A stretch of 64,000 bases of DNA, taken from assembly GCF_001546115.1 (NCBI RefSeq), contig NZ_KQ955208.1, positions 333,452-397,451 of the forward strand, in the 5' to 3' direction. Numbering within the stretch: position 1 is the stretch's first letter; each line of letters begins with the position of its first letter. Below are positions 43,872-54,252 of the stretch, in pieces. The stretch is from Paracoccus aminovorans (lineage in GTDB: Bacteria; Pseudomonadota; Alphaproteobacteria; Rhodobacterales; Rhodobacteraceae). The translations under genes and the position numbers were made by a program. The notes under the pieces were generated by a model, which saw nothing but the letters and a program-made list of their open reading frames with translations, made no database searches and was not told the origin of the DNA.

Positions 43872-45686
43872 ATGGCACGCGCACCGCTTTTGCAACTCTC
43901 CGACATTTCGCTGACCTTCGGCGGCAACCCCGTCTTCGACGGGCTGAACCTGACCGTGCAGGAGGGCGACCGGCTGGCACTGGTCGGCCGCAACGGTTCG
44001 GGCAAGTCCACGCTGATGAAGGTCATGGCCGGGCTGGTCGAGCCCGACGCCGGCCAGGTCATCACGCCCGCCGGCATCCATGTCGGCTATATGGAGCAGG
44101 ACCCCGACCTTTCGGCCTTTGCCACCCTGGGCGATTTCGCCCGCGCCAGCCTGGGCGACGATCAGGGTTACCGCGTCGAAATGGCGGCCGAGGGGCTGAA
44201 ATTCGACCCCGACCGGGCCGTGACCACCGCCTCGGGCGGCGAGCGGCGGCGCGCGGCGCTGGCCCGGCTTCTGGCCGAGGCGCCCGAGCTGATGCTGCTC
44301 GATGAGCCGACGAACCATCTGGACATCGAGGCGATCGGCTGGCTTGAGGAACAGCTTTCGACCACGCGCGCGGGTTTCGTGCTGATCTCGCACGACCGCG
44401 CCTTCCTGCGGGCGCTGACCCGCGCGACGCTGTGGATCGACCGCGGCGCGGTGCGCCGCCAGGACCGCGGCTTCGAGCATTTCGAGGATTGGCGCGAAAC
44501 CATCTGGGCCGCCGAGGACGAGGCCCGCCACAAGCTGGACCGCAAGATCAAGGCCGAGGCGAAATGGGCCGTCGAGGGCATCAGCGCCCGGCGCAAGCGC
44601 AACCAGGGCCGCGTGCGCGCCCTGGTTGCGCTGCGCGAGGAACGCGCCGGCCAGATCCGCCGCCAGGGCACCGCCGCGATGGAGATGGACGCCGGCCAGC
44701 AGTCCGGCAAGCGGGTCATCGACGCCAAGGGCATCTCGAAGGCTTTCGGCGAGCGCGTGATCCTGAGGCCCTTCGACCTGCGCGTGCTGCGCGGCGACCG
44801 CGTCGCCTTCGTCGGCCCGAACGGCGCCGGCAAGACCACGCTGATCAAGATGCTGACCGCCGAGTTGCCCCCCGACACCGGCGAGGTGAAGCACGGCACC
44901 AATCTGGACATCGCGGTCTTCGACCAGGCCCGCAGCGCCATCGACGAATCGATCAGCCTGTGGGACGCGCTGGCGGGCGATCCGGCGATGCGGGTCTCGG
45001 GCCGCGCCGACCAGGTCATGGTGCGGGGCCAACCCCGCCATGTCGTCGCCTATCTCAAGGATTTCCTGTTCGACGAGGCGCAGGCCCGCGCCCCGGTCGG
45101 CAGCCTGTCGGGCGGCGAAAAGGCGCGACTGCTGCTGGCGCGGATCATGGCCCGGCCCTCGAACCTGCTGGTGCTGGACGAGCCGACGAACGACCTGGAC
45201 GTGGAAACGCTGGACCTCTTGCAGGATATCCTGGGCGATTACGACGGCACCGTGCTGCTGGTCAGCCACGACCGCGATTTCATCGACCGCGTGGCCACGA
45301 CCACGGTGGCGATGGAGGGCGACGGCCGCGCCACGATCTATCCCGGCGGCTGGTCGGATTACCGCCGCCAGCGCCCCGAGACGGTCGCGGTTGCCGAGCC
45401 GTCCAGGCCCGCGGCACCGAAGCCCGCGGCGTCCGAGCCGAAACCCGCCGCGCCGCGCAACGGTCTGAGCTTTACCGAGAAGAAGCGGCTCGAGGCGCTG
45501 CCCGGCATCATCGAGCGGCTCGAGGCCGAGATCGGCAAGCTGACCGAGTTCCTGGCCCAGCCCGACCTGTTCCAGACCCAGCCCGCGAAATTCGCCAAGG
45601 CAAGCGAGGGGCTGACCGAGCGCCAGGCCGCGCTGGAGGCCGCCGAAGAGGAATGGCTGGATCTGGCCGGGCGCGAGCAGGGCTGA
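43872..45686 (+). CDS. uup: ABC-F family ATPase (Uup type)
   Basis: A 604-aa protein with two ABC domains and no membrane part. Walker A sites GRNGSGKST (39-47) and GPNGAGKTT (about 315), signatures ASGGERRR and LSGGEKARL, and Walker [11 protein letters not shown] and [10 protein letters not shown]. The C-terminal coiled coil ([24 protein letters not shown]...[11 protein letters not shown]) is typical of Uup. ABC-F proteins act on the ribosome; Uup also binds DNA and ribosomes. Assignment to Uup rests on the C-terminal domain. Confidence 0.9.
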   Translation: MARAPLLQLSDISLTFGGNPVFDGLNLTVQEGDRLALVGRNGSGKSTLMKVMAGLVEPDAGQVITPAGIHVGYMEQDPDLSAFATLGDFARASLGDDQGYRVEMAAEGLKFDPDRAVTTASGGERRRAALARLLAEAPELMLLDEPTNHLDIEAIGWLEEQLSTTRAGFVLISHDRAFLRALTRATLWIDRGAVRRQDRGFEHFEDWRETIWAAEDEARHKLDRKIKAEAKWAVEGISARRKRNQGRVRALVALREERAGQIRRQGTAAMEMDAGQQSGKRVIDAKGISKAFGERVILRPFDLRVLRGDRVAFVGPNGAGKTTLIKMLTAELPPDTGEVKHGTNLDIAVFDQARSAIDESISLWDALAGDPAMRVSGRADQVMVRGQPRHVVAYLKDFLFDEAQARAPVGSLSGGEKARLLLARIMARPSNLLVLDEPTNDLDVETLDLLQDILGDYDGTVLLVSHDRDFIDRVATTTVAMEGDGRATIYPGGWSDYRRQRPETVAVAEPSRPAAPKPAASEPKPAAPRNGLSFTEKKRLEALPGIIERLEAEIGKLTEFLAQPDLFQTQPAKFAKASEGLTERQAALEAAEEEWLDLAGREQG

Positions 45687-45693
45687 CCCGCTG

Positions 45694-45720
45694 AAAAAGC
45701 GCGGCCCCGAAGGACCGCGC
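45694..45720 (-). terminator. Rho-independent terminator of the RTX gene
   Basis: On the minus strand: GCGCGG then CCTT loop region and CCGCGC, followed by TTTTT (45694-45698). It stands 30 bases after the RTX stop. On the plus strand the stem follows uup and could serve it too, but without the T-run. Confidence 0.7.
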
Positions 45721-45750
45721 CAGTCGTCGAGCCGCGGGGGGGAAGACGGC

Positions 45751-47514
45751 TCAGAGAATGAAGTCCGAGGCGGCGTAGTTGCCCGCCAGGGTCGCGCCGT
45801 CGGCGATGCGGATGCGCATCTCGGCTGCGACATCGCCGTCGATATTGACCTGGAGCCAGGTCTCGGCGCCGTTGTTGACCAGCCAGGCGGTGCCGGCGCC
45901 GCCGTTGGTGGTGCCGTGGAAGGTGAACGCCTGGTTGCCGGCGACCAGGGTATTGGCGTCGATGGCCGACAGGTCGAAGCGGTCGCCCGGCGCCCCGCCG
46001 GCCCCGTCGAAGCCGTTGATCAGGTCGACACCGACCCCGACGGCCGAGTCGCTGAGGGCGACAAAGCGGAAGACATCGAAACCGGCGCCATCATTCAACG
46101 TGTCAGAGCCCGCGCCACCAATCATGGTGTCGTTGCCGCTGCCACCCTGGATGAAATCGGCACCGACCCCACCCGAAACGAGGTCGTTACCGCCCATGCC
46201 CTGCAGGAAGTCGTTGCCTCCGAGGCCATAGACCCTGTCATTGCCGGCATTGGCGTTCACACGATTCGCGCCGGCCGTGCCGTTGATCGTATCATTACCG
46301 GTTCCCGAAAGCACGTTCTCGAAATTCACGAAGCTTTCGCCGCCATAATTGGTGACGCCGGTTGCGAGATTGATGGAATAGTTCCCCGACCATGCCGTGG
46401 TGTTCAGCCAGTCGGTGCCGTTTCCGCCGTCCAAGGTCTCGCCGCCGCCATTTCCGGCAAGAACCGAATCAGCTCCGTCTCCAGCGTAATATTGCCCGTA
46501 TCCGCTGGAAATGATGGTGTCATTGCCGGCGACGCCATAGACAGTATCGGTGCCCACACCTGCATTGATATAATCGTTACCATTGCCGCCATAGAGGTAA
46601 TCGTTACCATTGTAGCCGTAAATATAGTCGTTACCATCGTTTCCGTAGATGGAGTTTGCGATATCGGTCCCGATCAGCGTATCATTGCCCGAGCCGGAAT
46701 AGAGATTCTCGAAATTGACGAAGCTCTCTCCGCTGTAATTGGTCACGCCGGTGGCCATGTTGATCGAGTAATTTCCGCTCCAGGCGGCGGTATTCAGCCA
46801 GTCGGTGCCGGCACCGCCGTCCAGCGTCTCGCCGCCGCCGTTTCCGGCATAGACATAGTCGTTGTCGTTCCCGGCGGAATAATAGCCGTAGCCGCTGGAA
46901 ACGAGCGTATCGTTGCCGGCCACGCCATAGACCGTGTCGGTGCCGGTGCCGGCATGCAGATAATCGTTGCCGTTGCCGCCATAGAGATAGTCGTTGCCGC
47001 CGTAGCCATAGATGTAGTCGTTGCCGTCGTTGCCATACATGGTATTCGCGCCGTCGGTGCCATAGAGCGTGTCATTGCCGGAACCGGAATAGATGTTTTC
47101 GAAATTCACGAAGCTTTCAAATGAGAAGTTGGTGGCGCCGGTGCCAAGGTTCACGGAGTAATTTCCGCTCCAGCTGGTGGTATTCAGCCAGTCCGTGCCA
47201 GTACCGCCGTCCAGAGTCTCGCCGCCGCCGCTGCCGGCATAGATATAATCGTTGCCGGCATCGCCGTAATATTGGCCATAGCCGCTGGAAACGATCGTGT
47301 CATTGTCGTCCCAGCCATGCACGGTATCCGTACCGGTGCCGGCGTGGATATAATCATAGCCGTCGCCGCCGGACAGATAGTCGTTGCCGGCGTCGCCGTA
47401 GATGGTGTCGTTTCCGCCCTGACCCAGGACATAGTCATTCCCCGCCAAGGCGTAGAATACCTCATTGGCCGACGTCCCGATCAGGGTGTCGTTGCCCGTT
47501 GTGCCGGTTGGCAT
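45751..47514 (-). CDS. RTX-type calcium-binding protein, type I secretion substrate
   Basis: A 587-aa protein made of RTX nonapeptides (GGxGxDxUx). After a four-residue start come three long repeats: residues 5-143, 144-273 and 274-403, each ending FVNFEN and including [16 protein letters not shown] and SGNYSxN. Residues 404-485 are ordinary RTX repeats; 486-587 resemble the serralysin C-terminal domain with the acidic-hydrophobic ending DFIL that type I exporters recognise. No protease or lipase domain is present, so it is likely a surface or matrix protein. GAGGAAGAC before the start. No exporter genes are near. Confidence 0.92.
   Translation of the reverse strand: MPTGTTGNDTLIGTSANEVFYALAGNDYVLGQGGNDTIYGDAGNDYLSGGDGYDYIHAGTGTDTVHGWDDNDTIVSSGYGQYYGDAGNDYIYAGSGGGETLDGGTGTDWLNTTSWSGNYSVNLGTGATNFSFESFVNFENIYSGSGNDTLYGTDGANTMYGNDGNDYIYGYGGNDYLYGGNGNDYLHAGTGTDTVYGVAGNDTLVSSGYGYYSAGNDNDYVYAGNGGGETLDGGAGTDWLNTAAWSGNYSINMATGVTNYSGESFVNFENLYSGSGNDTLIGTDIANSIYGNDGNDYIYGYNGNDYLYGGNGNDYINAGVGTDTVYGVAGNDTIISSGYGQYYAGDGADSVLAGNGGGETLDGGNGTDWLNTTAWSGNYSINLATGVTNYGGESFVNFENVLSGTGNDTINGTAGANRVNANAGNDRVYGLGGNDFLQGMGGNDLVSGGVGADFIQGGSGNDTMIGGAGSDTLNDGAGFDVFRFVALSDSAVGVGVDLINGFDGAGGAPGDRFDLSAIDANTLVAGNQAFTFHGTTNGGAGTAWLVNNGAETWLQVNIDGDVAAEMRIRIADGATLAGNYAASDFIL
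46306..47502 (-). repeat. Three tandem ~390-bp repeats in the RTX gene
   Basis: Units at 47502-47086 (139 codons), 47085-46696 (130 codons) and 46695-46306 (130 codons). The first has nine extra residues, one more RTX nonapeptide. Units 2 and 3 are the most alike. Such repeats can change number by recombination. Confidence 0.85.
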
Positions 47515-47722
47515 GTCTTCCTCCTGTTCGCATGTTTGTCGCTGGGGCCTGTTCCGCCCGTGTCGAGAGAGTGCGCCCGTGCCCGTGAAGCCGGCGTGAA
47601 ATACGGGCTCGGCGCTGAAATCCCTGCACATTCGGCGCGAGCCATGGGCGGGGCCGGGGCGGGCAGGGGATTGCCCCCTGCCGCCTGCGCCGCTATCGCA
47701 GGCAAAAAGGGGTCCGGGAACC

Positions 47723-48823
47723 ATGAGCGTCAACACATTCGGCCGCGTCTTCACCTTCACCACCTGGGGCGAAAGCCACGGCCCGGCGCTTGGCGCCACC
47801 GTGGACGGCTGCCCGCCCGGCGTCGCGCTGGACGAGGCCTGGATCCAGCAGTTCCTGGACCGCCGCCGGCCCGGCACCTCCAAATTCACCACCCAGCGCC
47901 AGGAGCCGGACCAGGTCCGCATCCTCTCGGGCGTGTTCGAGGGCCGGACCACCGGCACGCCGATCCAGCTGATGATCGAGAACACCGACCAGCGCAGCAA
48001 GGATTACGGCGACATCGCCCAGGCCTTCCGGCCCGGCCATGCCGATATCGCCTATCACCTGAAATACGGCATCCGCGATTATCGCGGCGGCGGGCGCTCC
48101 AGCGCGCGCGAGACGGCGGCGCGCGTCGCGGCGGGCGGCGTCGCCCAGGCGGTGCTGCGCGAGTTGGTGCCGGGGCTGAAGATCACCGGCTACATGGTGC
48201 AGATGGGCACGCTGCACCTGGACCGCGCGCATTTCGACGCGGCCGAGATCGGCAACAATCCGTTCTTCCTGCCCGACGCCTCGGCCGTGCCGGCCTGGGA
48301 GGATTACCTGAACGGCATCCGCAAGGCCCAGGACAGCGTCGGCGCCGCGCTCGAGGTGCTGATCAAGGGCTGCCCGCCGGGCCTGGGCGCGCCGGTCTAT
48401 GGCAAGCTCGACACCGATCTGGCGGCGGCGATGATGTCGATCAACGCGGTGAAGGGCGTCGAGATCGGCGAGGGCATGGCGGCCGCGGCCCTGACCGGCA
48501 CCGAGAACGCCGACGAGATCCGCATGGGCAACGAAGGCCCGCGCTATCTCTCGAACCACGCCGGCGGCATCCTGGGCGGCATCTCGACCGGGCAGGACAT
48601 CGTGGTCCGTTTCGCGGTGAAGCCCACGAGCTCGATCCTGACCCCGCGCCGGACCATCAACCAGAAGGGCGAGGAGATCGAGCTGATCACCAAGGGCCGG
48701 CACGACCCCTGCGTCGGCATCCGTGCCGTGCCCATCGCCGAGGCCATGGCGGCCTGCGTGATCCTGGACCATCTGCTTCTGGACCGGGCCCAGACCGGCG
48801 GCCAACGCGGGCGCATCGGTTAG
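47723..48823 (+). CDS. aroC: Chorismate synthase
   Basis: A 366-aa enzyme turning EPSP into chorismate with reduced FMN. The three family signatures are present: [18 protein letters not shown] near the start, [22 protein letters not shown] in the middle and [27 protein letters not shown] later, with conserved His and Arg. ACC ATG AGC follows a GGG-rich leader. Stands alone. Confidence 0.97.
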   Translation: MSVNTFGRVFTFTTWGESHGPALGATVDGCPPGVALDEAWIQQFLDRRRPGTSKFTTQRQEPDQVRILSGVFEGRTTGTPIQLMIENTDQRSKDYGDIAQAFRPGHADIAYHLKYGIRDYRGGGRSSARETAARVAAGGVAQAVLRELVPGLKITGYMVQMGTLHLDRAHFDAAEIGNNPFFLPDASAVPAWEDYLNGIRKAQDSVGAALEVLIKGCPPGLGAPVYGKLDTDLAAAMMSINAVKGVEIGEGMAAAALTGTENADEIRMGNEGPRYLSNHAGGILGGISTGQDIVVRFAVKPTSSILTPRRTINQKGEEIELITKGRHDPCVGIRAVPIAEAMAACVILDHLLLDRAQTGGQRGRIG

Positions 48824-48900
48824 GGGCGCGACCGGGTGCGCGAAGGGCAGGGGAACGCTGTTCCCCTCTTGCCCCGCTGAAGCGGGCCAATTCACCCCAT

Positions 48901-48966
48901 GGGGTATTTTTCCAACAAAGAAGGCCGAGGCGTACAGTCCGGCCTTCTCTGTTTTTCAAATACCCC
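48901..48966. repeat. Dispersed inverted repeat, locus 7
   Basis: GGGGTATTTTTCCAACAAAG with AAGG (48901-48924) and CCTTCTCTGTTTTTCAAATA with CCCC (48943-48966). The arms pair with several mismatches in the middle. It lies between aroC and the Pho box, so it may stop transcription from aroC before the pst promoter. Confidence 0.85.
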
Positions 48967-48979
48967 TGGGGCGGTGATG

Positions 48980-49019
48980 TTGTCGCAAGATTGTCACAAT
49001 GTTTTCGCATAACCGTCGC
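48980..49019 (+). promoter_or_regulatory. Pho box (PhoB site) before pstS
   Basis: Four 7-base direct repeats with 4-base gaps: TTGTCGC (48980), TTGTCAC (48991), TTTTCGC (49002) and CCGTCGC (49013). The 11-base period is the hallmark of PhoB binding; the middle two repeats are closest to CTGTCAT. It is 60 bases before the pstS start and matches expected control by phosphate supply. Confidence 0.75.
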
Positions 49020-49078
49020 ATCGCCGGCCTAGACAGCGCGCAGGCCAAGACGGCCCGATGAACTTCAGGAGTGATCCG

Positions 49079-50107
49079 ATGAAACCCGCCCAACTCAGCG
49101 TTTCGGCCCTGGCCGTGATCGCCGCCACCGCCTCGGTCGCCTCGGCCCGCGACCAGATCCAGGTCGCCGGCTCGTCCACGGTGCTGCCCTATTCGACCAT
49201 CGTCGCCGAAGCCTTCGGCGAGAACACCGATTTCCCGACCCCGGTGGTGGAATCGGGCGGGTCCTCGGCCGGTCTGAAGAAGTTCTGCGAGGGCGTGGGC
49301 GAGAACACCATCGACATCGCCAATTCTTCGCGCCCGATCAAGGACAGCGAGAAGGAGGCCTGCAAGGCCGCCGGCGTGACCGACATCATGGAAGTCCGCA
49401 TCGGCTATGACGGCATCGTCTTTGCCAGCGACATCGCCGGCAACGACTTCCAGTTCACCGCCGCCGACTGGTTCAACGCCCTGGCCGCCGAGGTGGTCAA
49501 GGACGGCAAGGTCGTCGCGAACCCCTATACCAAGTGGAGCGAGATCCGCGCCGACCTGCCCGAGCAGGAGATCCTGGCCTTCGTGCCCGGCACCAAGCAC
49601 GGCACCCGCGAGGTCTTCGAGGAGAAGGTGATCGCGGCCGGCTGCAAGGAATCCGGCGCCGCCGAGGTCTTTGCCAAGGAAAAAGGCGAGGAAGACGGCG
49701 AATCGGCCTGCATGGCGCTGCGCACCGACGGCAAGTCCGTGGACATCGACGGCGACTATACCGAGACCCTGGCCCGCATCCAGTCGGCCAAGAACGGCAT
49801 CGGCGTCTTCGGCCTGTCCTTCTATGAAAACAACACCGACAAGCTGAAGGTCGCGACCATCGGCGGCATCACGCCCTCGACCGAAACCATTGCCAAGGGC
49901 GAATACCCGGTGTCGCGGCCGCTGTTCTTCTATGTCAAGAAACAGCACATCGGCGAGATCCAGGGTCTGAAGGAATTCGCCGAATTCTTCGTCTCGGACG
50001 AGATCGCCGGTCCCGAGGGCCCGCTGGCCGCCTATGGCCTGGTCGCCGATCCGGAACTGGCCACGGTGCAGAAGGCCGTCGCCGATGAAGTGACCATGGC
50101 CGAATAA
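49079..50107 (+). CDS. pstS: Phosphate ABC transporter, substrate-binding protein PstS
   Basis: A 342-aa periplasmic protein, signal peptide MKPAQLSVSALAVIAATASVASA. RDQIQVAGSSTVLPYSTIVAEAFGE gives the first phosphate-binding loop; ESGGSSAGLKKFCEG, IDIANSSRPIKDSE and PGTKHGTREVFEEKV the others. AGGAG stands before the start. Gene is separated from pstC by a stem-loop, common where the binding protein must be made in excess. Confidence 0.96.
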   Translation: MKPAQLSVSALAVIAATASVASARDQIQVAGSSTVLPYSTIVAEAFGENTDFPTPVVESGGSSAGLKKFCEGVGENTIDIANSSRPIKDSEKEACKAAGVTDIMEVRIGYDGIVFASDIAGNDFQFTAADWFNALAAEVVKDGKVVANPYTKWSEIRADLPEQEILAFVPGTKHGTREVFEEKVIAAGCKESGAAEVFAKEKGEEDGESACMALRTDGKSVDIDGDYTETLARIQSAKNGIGVFGLSFYENNTDKLKVATIGGITPSTETIAKGEYPVSRPLFFYVKKQHIGEIQGLKEFAEFFVSDEIAGPEGPLAAYGLVADPELATVQKAVADEVTMAE

Positions 50108-50113
50108 GCAGGC

Positions 50114-50138
50114 GGGCGCGGGGCAGGGTCCCGCGCCC
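50114..50138 (+). terminator. Stem-loop between pstS and pstC
   Basis: GGGCGCGGG/CCCGCGCCC, a perfect 9-bp stem with loop GCAGGGT, followed by TTCCGTTTCC. A partial terminator or mRNA-stabiliser that would raise pstS message over pstCAB. Confidence 0.55.
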
Positions 50139-50174
50139 TTCCGTTTCCAGTCCTTTCCCAGTCACGAGGGCCTC

Positions 50175-51365
50175 ATGCCTGTCTCCTGGACCCTGCTGAT
50201 CGTGCTTGCGCTGGCACTGGCGGGCTATCTTGCCACCCGGGCGCGCGCCGTCGCCCAGACCGGCGGCGATACTCGCAAGCTGCATTCGCGGCCCAGCTAT
50301 CACGGCTGGAACGCGGCGCTGCTGACCGCGCTGCCCGCCCTGTTCCTGATCGCCATCTGGCGCTTCGTCCAGCCCGCGGCGAACACCACCCTGGTCGCCG
50401 TGGCCGGGCTGGCGCTGGCCGCCCTGGGGCTGGCCCTTGCGCTTGGCCGCACCGGCCCCGCGTTCCGCGCCCGCAATGCCGTCGAAACCATGGTCAAGGG
50501 CCTGTTGATCCTGTGTTCCAGCATCGCCATCCTGACCACCGCCGGCATCGTCTTCTCGATGCTGTTCGAGACCGGGAACTTCTTCCAGCAATATCCCTGG
50601 CAGGACTTCTTCTTCGGCACCACCTGGTCGCCGAAATTCGGCGGCGGCTCGCAGCTGGGGATCCTGCCGCTGGTCTGGGGCACGATGTATATCTCGCTGA
50701 TCGCGCTGGCGGTTTCGGTGCCGATCGGGCTGTTCGCGGCGATCTACATGTCGGAATACGCCTCGCCCCGGCTGCGCAGCATCGCCAAGCCCGCGATCGA
50801 GGTGCTGGCCGGCATCCCGACCATCGTCTACGGGCTGTTCGCGCTGATCACCGTCGGGCCGCTGCTGCGCGACTATTTCGCCCAGCCGCTTGGGCTGGGG
50901 GCCTCGGGGTCTTCGGTAATGACGGCGGGGCTGGTCATGGGCATCATGCTGATCCCCTTCGTCAGCTCGCTGTCGGACGACATCATCAACGCCGTGCCGC
51001 AGAGCCTGCGCGACGGCGCGCTGGGGCTGGGCTCGACCCATTCCGAGACCATCAAGAAGGTGGTGCTGCCCGCCGCCCTGCCGGGCATCGTCGGCGCCAT
51101 CCTGCTGGCCGCGTCCCGCGCCATTGGCGAGACCATGATCGTGGTCATGGGCGCCGGCGCGAGCGCACAGATGAGCGTCAACCCCTTCGAGGCCATGACC
51201 ACGATCACCGTCAAGATCGTCAGCCAGCTGACCGGCGACACCGATTTCGCGGCGCCGGAAACGCTGGTCGCCTTTGCCCTGGGCCTGACGCTGTTCGTCG
51301 TCACGCTGATCCTGAACATCATCGCCCTTTACGTCGTGCGCAAATACCGGGAGCAGTACGAATGA
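50175..51365 (+). CDS. pstC: Phosphate ABC transporter permease PstC
   Basis: A 396-aa membrane protein, longer than E. coli PstC by an N-terminal extension with two or three extra segments (DUF3333-type). The permease core begins near [29 protein letters not shown] and includes the EAA loop [28 protein letters not shown]. Start after GAGGGCCTC. Four bases overlap with pstA. Confidence 0.94.
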   Translation: MPVSWTLLIVLALALAGYLATRARAVAQTGGDTRKLHSRPSYHGWNAALLTALPALFLIAIWRFVQPAANTTLVAVAGLALAALGLALALGRTGPAFRARNAVETMVKGLLILCSSIAILTTAGIVFSMLFETGNFFQQYPWQDFFFGTTWSPKFGGGSQLGILPLVWGTMYISLIALAVSVPIGLFAAIYMSEYASPRLRSIAKPAIEVLAGIPTIVYGLFALITVGPLLRDYFAQPLGLGASGSSVMTAGLVMGIMLIPFVSSLSDDIINAVPQSLRDGALGLGSTHSETIKKVVLPAALPGIVGAILLAASRAIGETMIVVMGAGASAQMSVNPFEAMTTITVKIVSQLTGDTDFAAPETLVAFALGLTLFVVTLILNIIALYVVRKYREQYE

Positions 51366-52702
51366 GCGACGCCACCTTTTCCGGCGGGCAGAAGGCCTCG
51401 CTGCTGGTCGCCGACCCGCATACCCGCAAGCGCAATGCCGCCGAATCCCGCTTTCGCGGCTATGGCCTGGCCGCGATCATCGTCTCGATGGTCATGCTGG
51501 TGGTGCTGCTGTTCACCATCCTGACCGGCGGCCTCGGCGCCTTTCGCCAGACCTATCTGGAGATCCCGGTGACGCTGGACGCGGCGCAACTCGACAAGTC
51601 CGGCACCCGCGACCCCGAAGCGATCAAGAAGGTGCTGACCCTGACCTATGGCAAGATCCTGCAGCAGGCGCTGGACAAGGCCATTGCCGACAAGGGCATC
51701 CAAGTCGCGGACCTGTCCGACAAGGACCGCGCCGGGCTGATCTCCAAGGAGGCCTCGGCCCAGCTACGCAACCGCGTGCTGGCCGACCCCGAACTGATCG
51801 GCCAGACCGTCGAGACTCGCGTGCTGGTGAACGGCCGCGTGGACGGCTATTACAAGGGCCGCGTCAGCATGGAGAGCGCGGCGCGCGACGGCAATACCTC
51901 GCCGGCGCAGCTGCAACTGGCCGATGCGCTGAAGGCGCAAGGCATGCTGGCGACCACCTGGAACTGGTCCTTCCTGACCATGCCCGACAGCTCGGACCAG
52001 CGCCCGGAATCGGCAGGGGTCGGCATCGCCATCCTCGGCTCGCTCTACATGATGCTGGTGGTGCTGGTGCTCTCGGTGCCGATCGGGGTCGCGGCCTCGA
52101 TCTATCTGGAAGAGTTCGCGCCGAAGAACCGCTGGACCGACATCATCGAGGTCAATATCTCGAACCTGGCCGCGGTGCCGTCCATCGTCTTCGGCATCCT
52201 GGGCCTGGCCGCCTTCATCAACTTCGCCGGCCTGCCGCAATCGGCGCCCATCGTCGGCGGGTTGGTGCTGACGCTGATGACGCTGCCCACCATCATCATC
52301 GCCACCCGCGCGGCGCTGAAGGCGGTGCCGCCCTCGATCCGCGACGCGGCGCTGGGGGTGGGCGCGTCCCGGATGCAGTCGGTGTTCCACCATGTCCTGC
52401 CGCTGGCGCTGCCGGGCATCCTGACCGGCACCATCATCGGCCTGGCGCAAGCCCTGGGCGAAACCGCGCCGTTGCTGCTGATCGGCATGGTGGCCTTCGT
52501 CAAGAACTTCCCCGCCGCGCCGCCGGACGGGCTGTTCGACCCCGCCTCGGCCCTGCCGGTGCAGGTCTTCAACTGGACCCAGCGCGCCGACCCCGCCTTC
52601 ATGGAACGCGCCTCGGGGGCGATCATCGTCCTTCTGGTGTTCCTGCTGTGCATGAATCTTCTCGCCATCTTCCTGCGTCGCAAGTTCGAGCGTCGGTGGT
52701 AA
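51362..52702 (+). CDS. pstA: Phosphate ABC transporter permease PstA
   Basis: A 446-aa membrane protein, about 150 residues more than E. coli PstA. After the first segment ([24 protein letters not shown]) lies a periplasmic insert of about 150 residues, then the permease core: [33 protein letters not shown] and the EAA loop [28 protein letters not shown]. The insert (DUF3333-type start) is usual for this lineage. ATGA overlap with pstC. Confidence 0.94.
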   Translation: MSDATFSGGQKASLLVADPHTRKRNAAESRFRGYGLAAIIVSMVMLVVLLFTILTGGLGAFRQTYLEIPVTLDAAQLDKSGTRDPEAIKKVLTLTYGKILQQALDKAIADKGIQVADLSDKDRAGLISKEASAQLRNRVLADPELIGQTVETRVLVNGRVDGYYKGRVSMESAARDGNTSPAQLQLADALKAQGMLATTWNWSFLTMPDSSDQRPESAGVGIAILGSLYMMLVVLVLSVPIGVAASIYLEEFAPKNRWTDIIEVNISNLAAVPSIVFGILGLAAFINFAGLPQSAPIVGGLVLTLMTLPTIIIATRAALKAVPPSIRDAALGVGASRMQSVFHHVLPLALPGILTGTIIGLAQALGETAPLLLIGMVAFVKNFPAAPPDGLFDPASALPVQVFNWTQRADPAFMERASGAIIVLLVFLLCMNLLAIFLRRKFERRW

Positions 52703-52722
52703 ACCCGGGACGGAGACCCGAT

Positions 52723-53520
52723 ATGAACGACATGAGAACCCTGGAGCGTGCCGTGGAGCAGACGGAAAACAAGATCTCGGCAAGGGACGTGCAGGTCTGG
52801 TACGGCGACAAGCACGCCATCAAGGACGTGAACGTCGACATCCTCGACAAGACCGTGACCGCCTTCATCGGGCCCTCGGGCTGCGGCAAGTCCACCTTCC
52901 TGCGCTGCCTGAACCGGATGAACGACACCATCGACATCAGCCGGGTCGAGGGCAAGATCATGCTGGACGGCGAGGATATCTATGACCGCCGCGTCGATCC
53001 GGTGCAGCTGCGCGCCCGCGTCGGCATGGTGTTCCAGAAGCCGAACCCGTTTCCGAAGTCGATCTTCGACAACGTGGCCTATGGCCCGCGTATCCACGGC
53101 CTTGCGCGCAACCGCGCCGAGCTGGACGAGATCGTGGAACGCTCGCTGCGCGGGGCGGCGCTGTGGAACGAGGTCAAGGACCGCCTGCAGGATCCCGGCA
53201 CCGGCCTGTCCGGCGGCCAGCAGCAGCGGCTCTGCATCGCCCGCGCCGTCGCGACCCAGCCCGAGGTGCTGCTGATGGACGAGCCCTGCTCGGCGCTGGA
53301 CCCCATCGCCACCGGCCAGGTCGAGGAGCTGATCGACCAGCTGCGCGCCGAATTCTCGGTGGTGATCGTGACGCACTCGATGCAGCAGGCGGCGCGCGTC
53401 AGCCAGAAGACCGCCTTCTTCCACCTCGGCAACCTGGTGGAATACGGCAGCACCGACGACATCTTCACCAATCCGCGCGACCCGCGCACCGAAAGCTATA
53501 TCTCGGGCCGCATCGGCTAG
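52723..53520 (+). CDS. pstB: Phosphate ABC transporter ATPase PstB
   Basis: A 265-aa ABC ATPase: Walker [10 protein letters not shown] (50-58), the PstB-typical RCLNRMND, Q-loop [24 protein letters not shown], signature LSGGQQQRL, Walker [16 protein letters not shown] and H-loop [23 protein letters not shown] stands before the ATG at 52723. Confidence 0.97.
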   Translation: MNDMRTLERAVEQTENKISARDVQVWYGDKHAIKDVNVDILDKTVTAFIGPSGCGKSTFLRCLNRMNDTIDISRVEGKIMLDGEDIYDRRVDPVQLRARVGMVFQKPNPFPKSIFDNVAYGPRIHGLARNRAELDEIVERSLRGAALWNEVKDRLQDPGTGLSGGQQQRLCIARAVATQPEVLLMDEPCSALDPIATGQVEELIDQLRAEFSVVIVTHSMQQAARVSQKTAFFHLGNLVEYGSTDDIFTNPRDPRTESYISGRIG

Positions 53521-53538
53521 GCCGGAAAGGGATCTGAC

Positions 53539-54249
53539 ATGAACAACGAACGCCACATCCTCTCGGCCTTCGACCGCGACCTGGAAACCGTGCAGGCGCT
53601 GGTCGTCAAGATGGGCGGCATGGTCGAAAGCGCCATCCACGACGCCGCCCTGGCGCTGGAAAGCCGCGACGAGGAGAAATCCGAGGAGGTCCGCCGCCGC
53701 GACAAGGCCATCGACGCGCTGGAGATGCAGATCAACGAAGAGGCGGCGCGGCTGATCGCGCTGCGCGCGCCCCGCGCCACCGACCTGCGCATGGTGCTGT
53801 CGGTCATCAAGATCTCGCATATCCTGGAGCGCGTCGGCGACTATGCCAAGAACATCGCCAAGCGCAACCACGTGCTGGCCGAGATGCCGGCGATCGAGGG
53901 CGCCGGCATGGCGCTGCGCCGCATGTCCACCACGGTCGAGGCGATGATGAAGGATGCGCTGGACAGCTATATCCAGCGCGACGTTGCCCTGGCGCAGGAC
54001 GTGCGCAAGCGCGACCTGGAGGTGGACCAGATGTATAACGCGCTGTTCCGCGAGTTCCTGACCTACATGATGGAGGATCCGCGCAACATCACCGCCTGCA
54101 TGCATCTGCATTTCATCGCCAAGAACATCGAGCGCATGGGCGACCATGCCACCGGCATCGCCGAGCAGGTGATCTATATCGCCACCGGCGAGCTGCCCGA
54201 GGACGCGCGTCCCAAGGGCGAAAGCGTGCCGCGGCTGGAAGGGGCGTGA
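53539..54249 (+). CDS. phoU: Phosphate signalling protein PhoU
   Basis: A 236-aa all-helical protein with two PhoU repeats, each with an E/D-x-x-x-D metal motif (DKAIDALEMQINEEAARLIALRAPRATDLRMVLSVIKISHILERVGDYAKNIAKR and KRDLEVDQMYNALF...IAKNIERMGDHATGIAEQ). Links the Pst transporter with the PhoR kinase and represses the pho regulon under high phosphate. Confidence 0.96.
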   Translation: MNNERHILSAFDRDLETVQALVVKMGGMVESAIHDAALALESRDEEKSEEVRRRDKAIDALEMQINEEAARLIALRAPRATDLRMVLSVIKISHILERVGDYAKNIAKRNHVLAEMPAIEGAGMALRRMSTTVEAMMKDALDSYIQRDVALAQDVRKRDLEVDQMYNALFREFLTYMMEDPRNITACMHLHFIAKNIERMGDHATGIAEQVIYIATGELPEDARPKGESVPRLEGA

Positions 54250-54252
54250 GTC

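Noticed and set aside
45751..47514. Serralysin-type metalloprotease
   Set aside because: No HExxH zinc motif; only RTX repeats and the secretion end are present.
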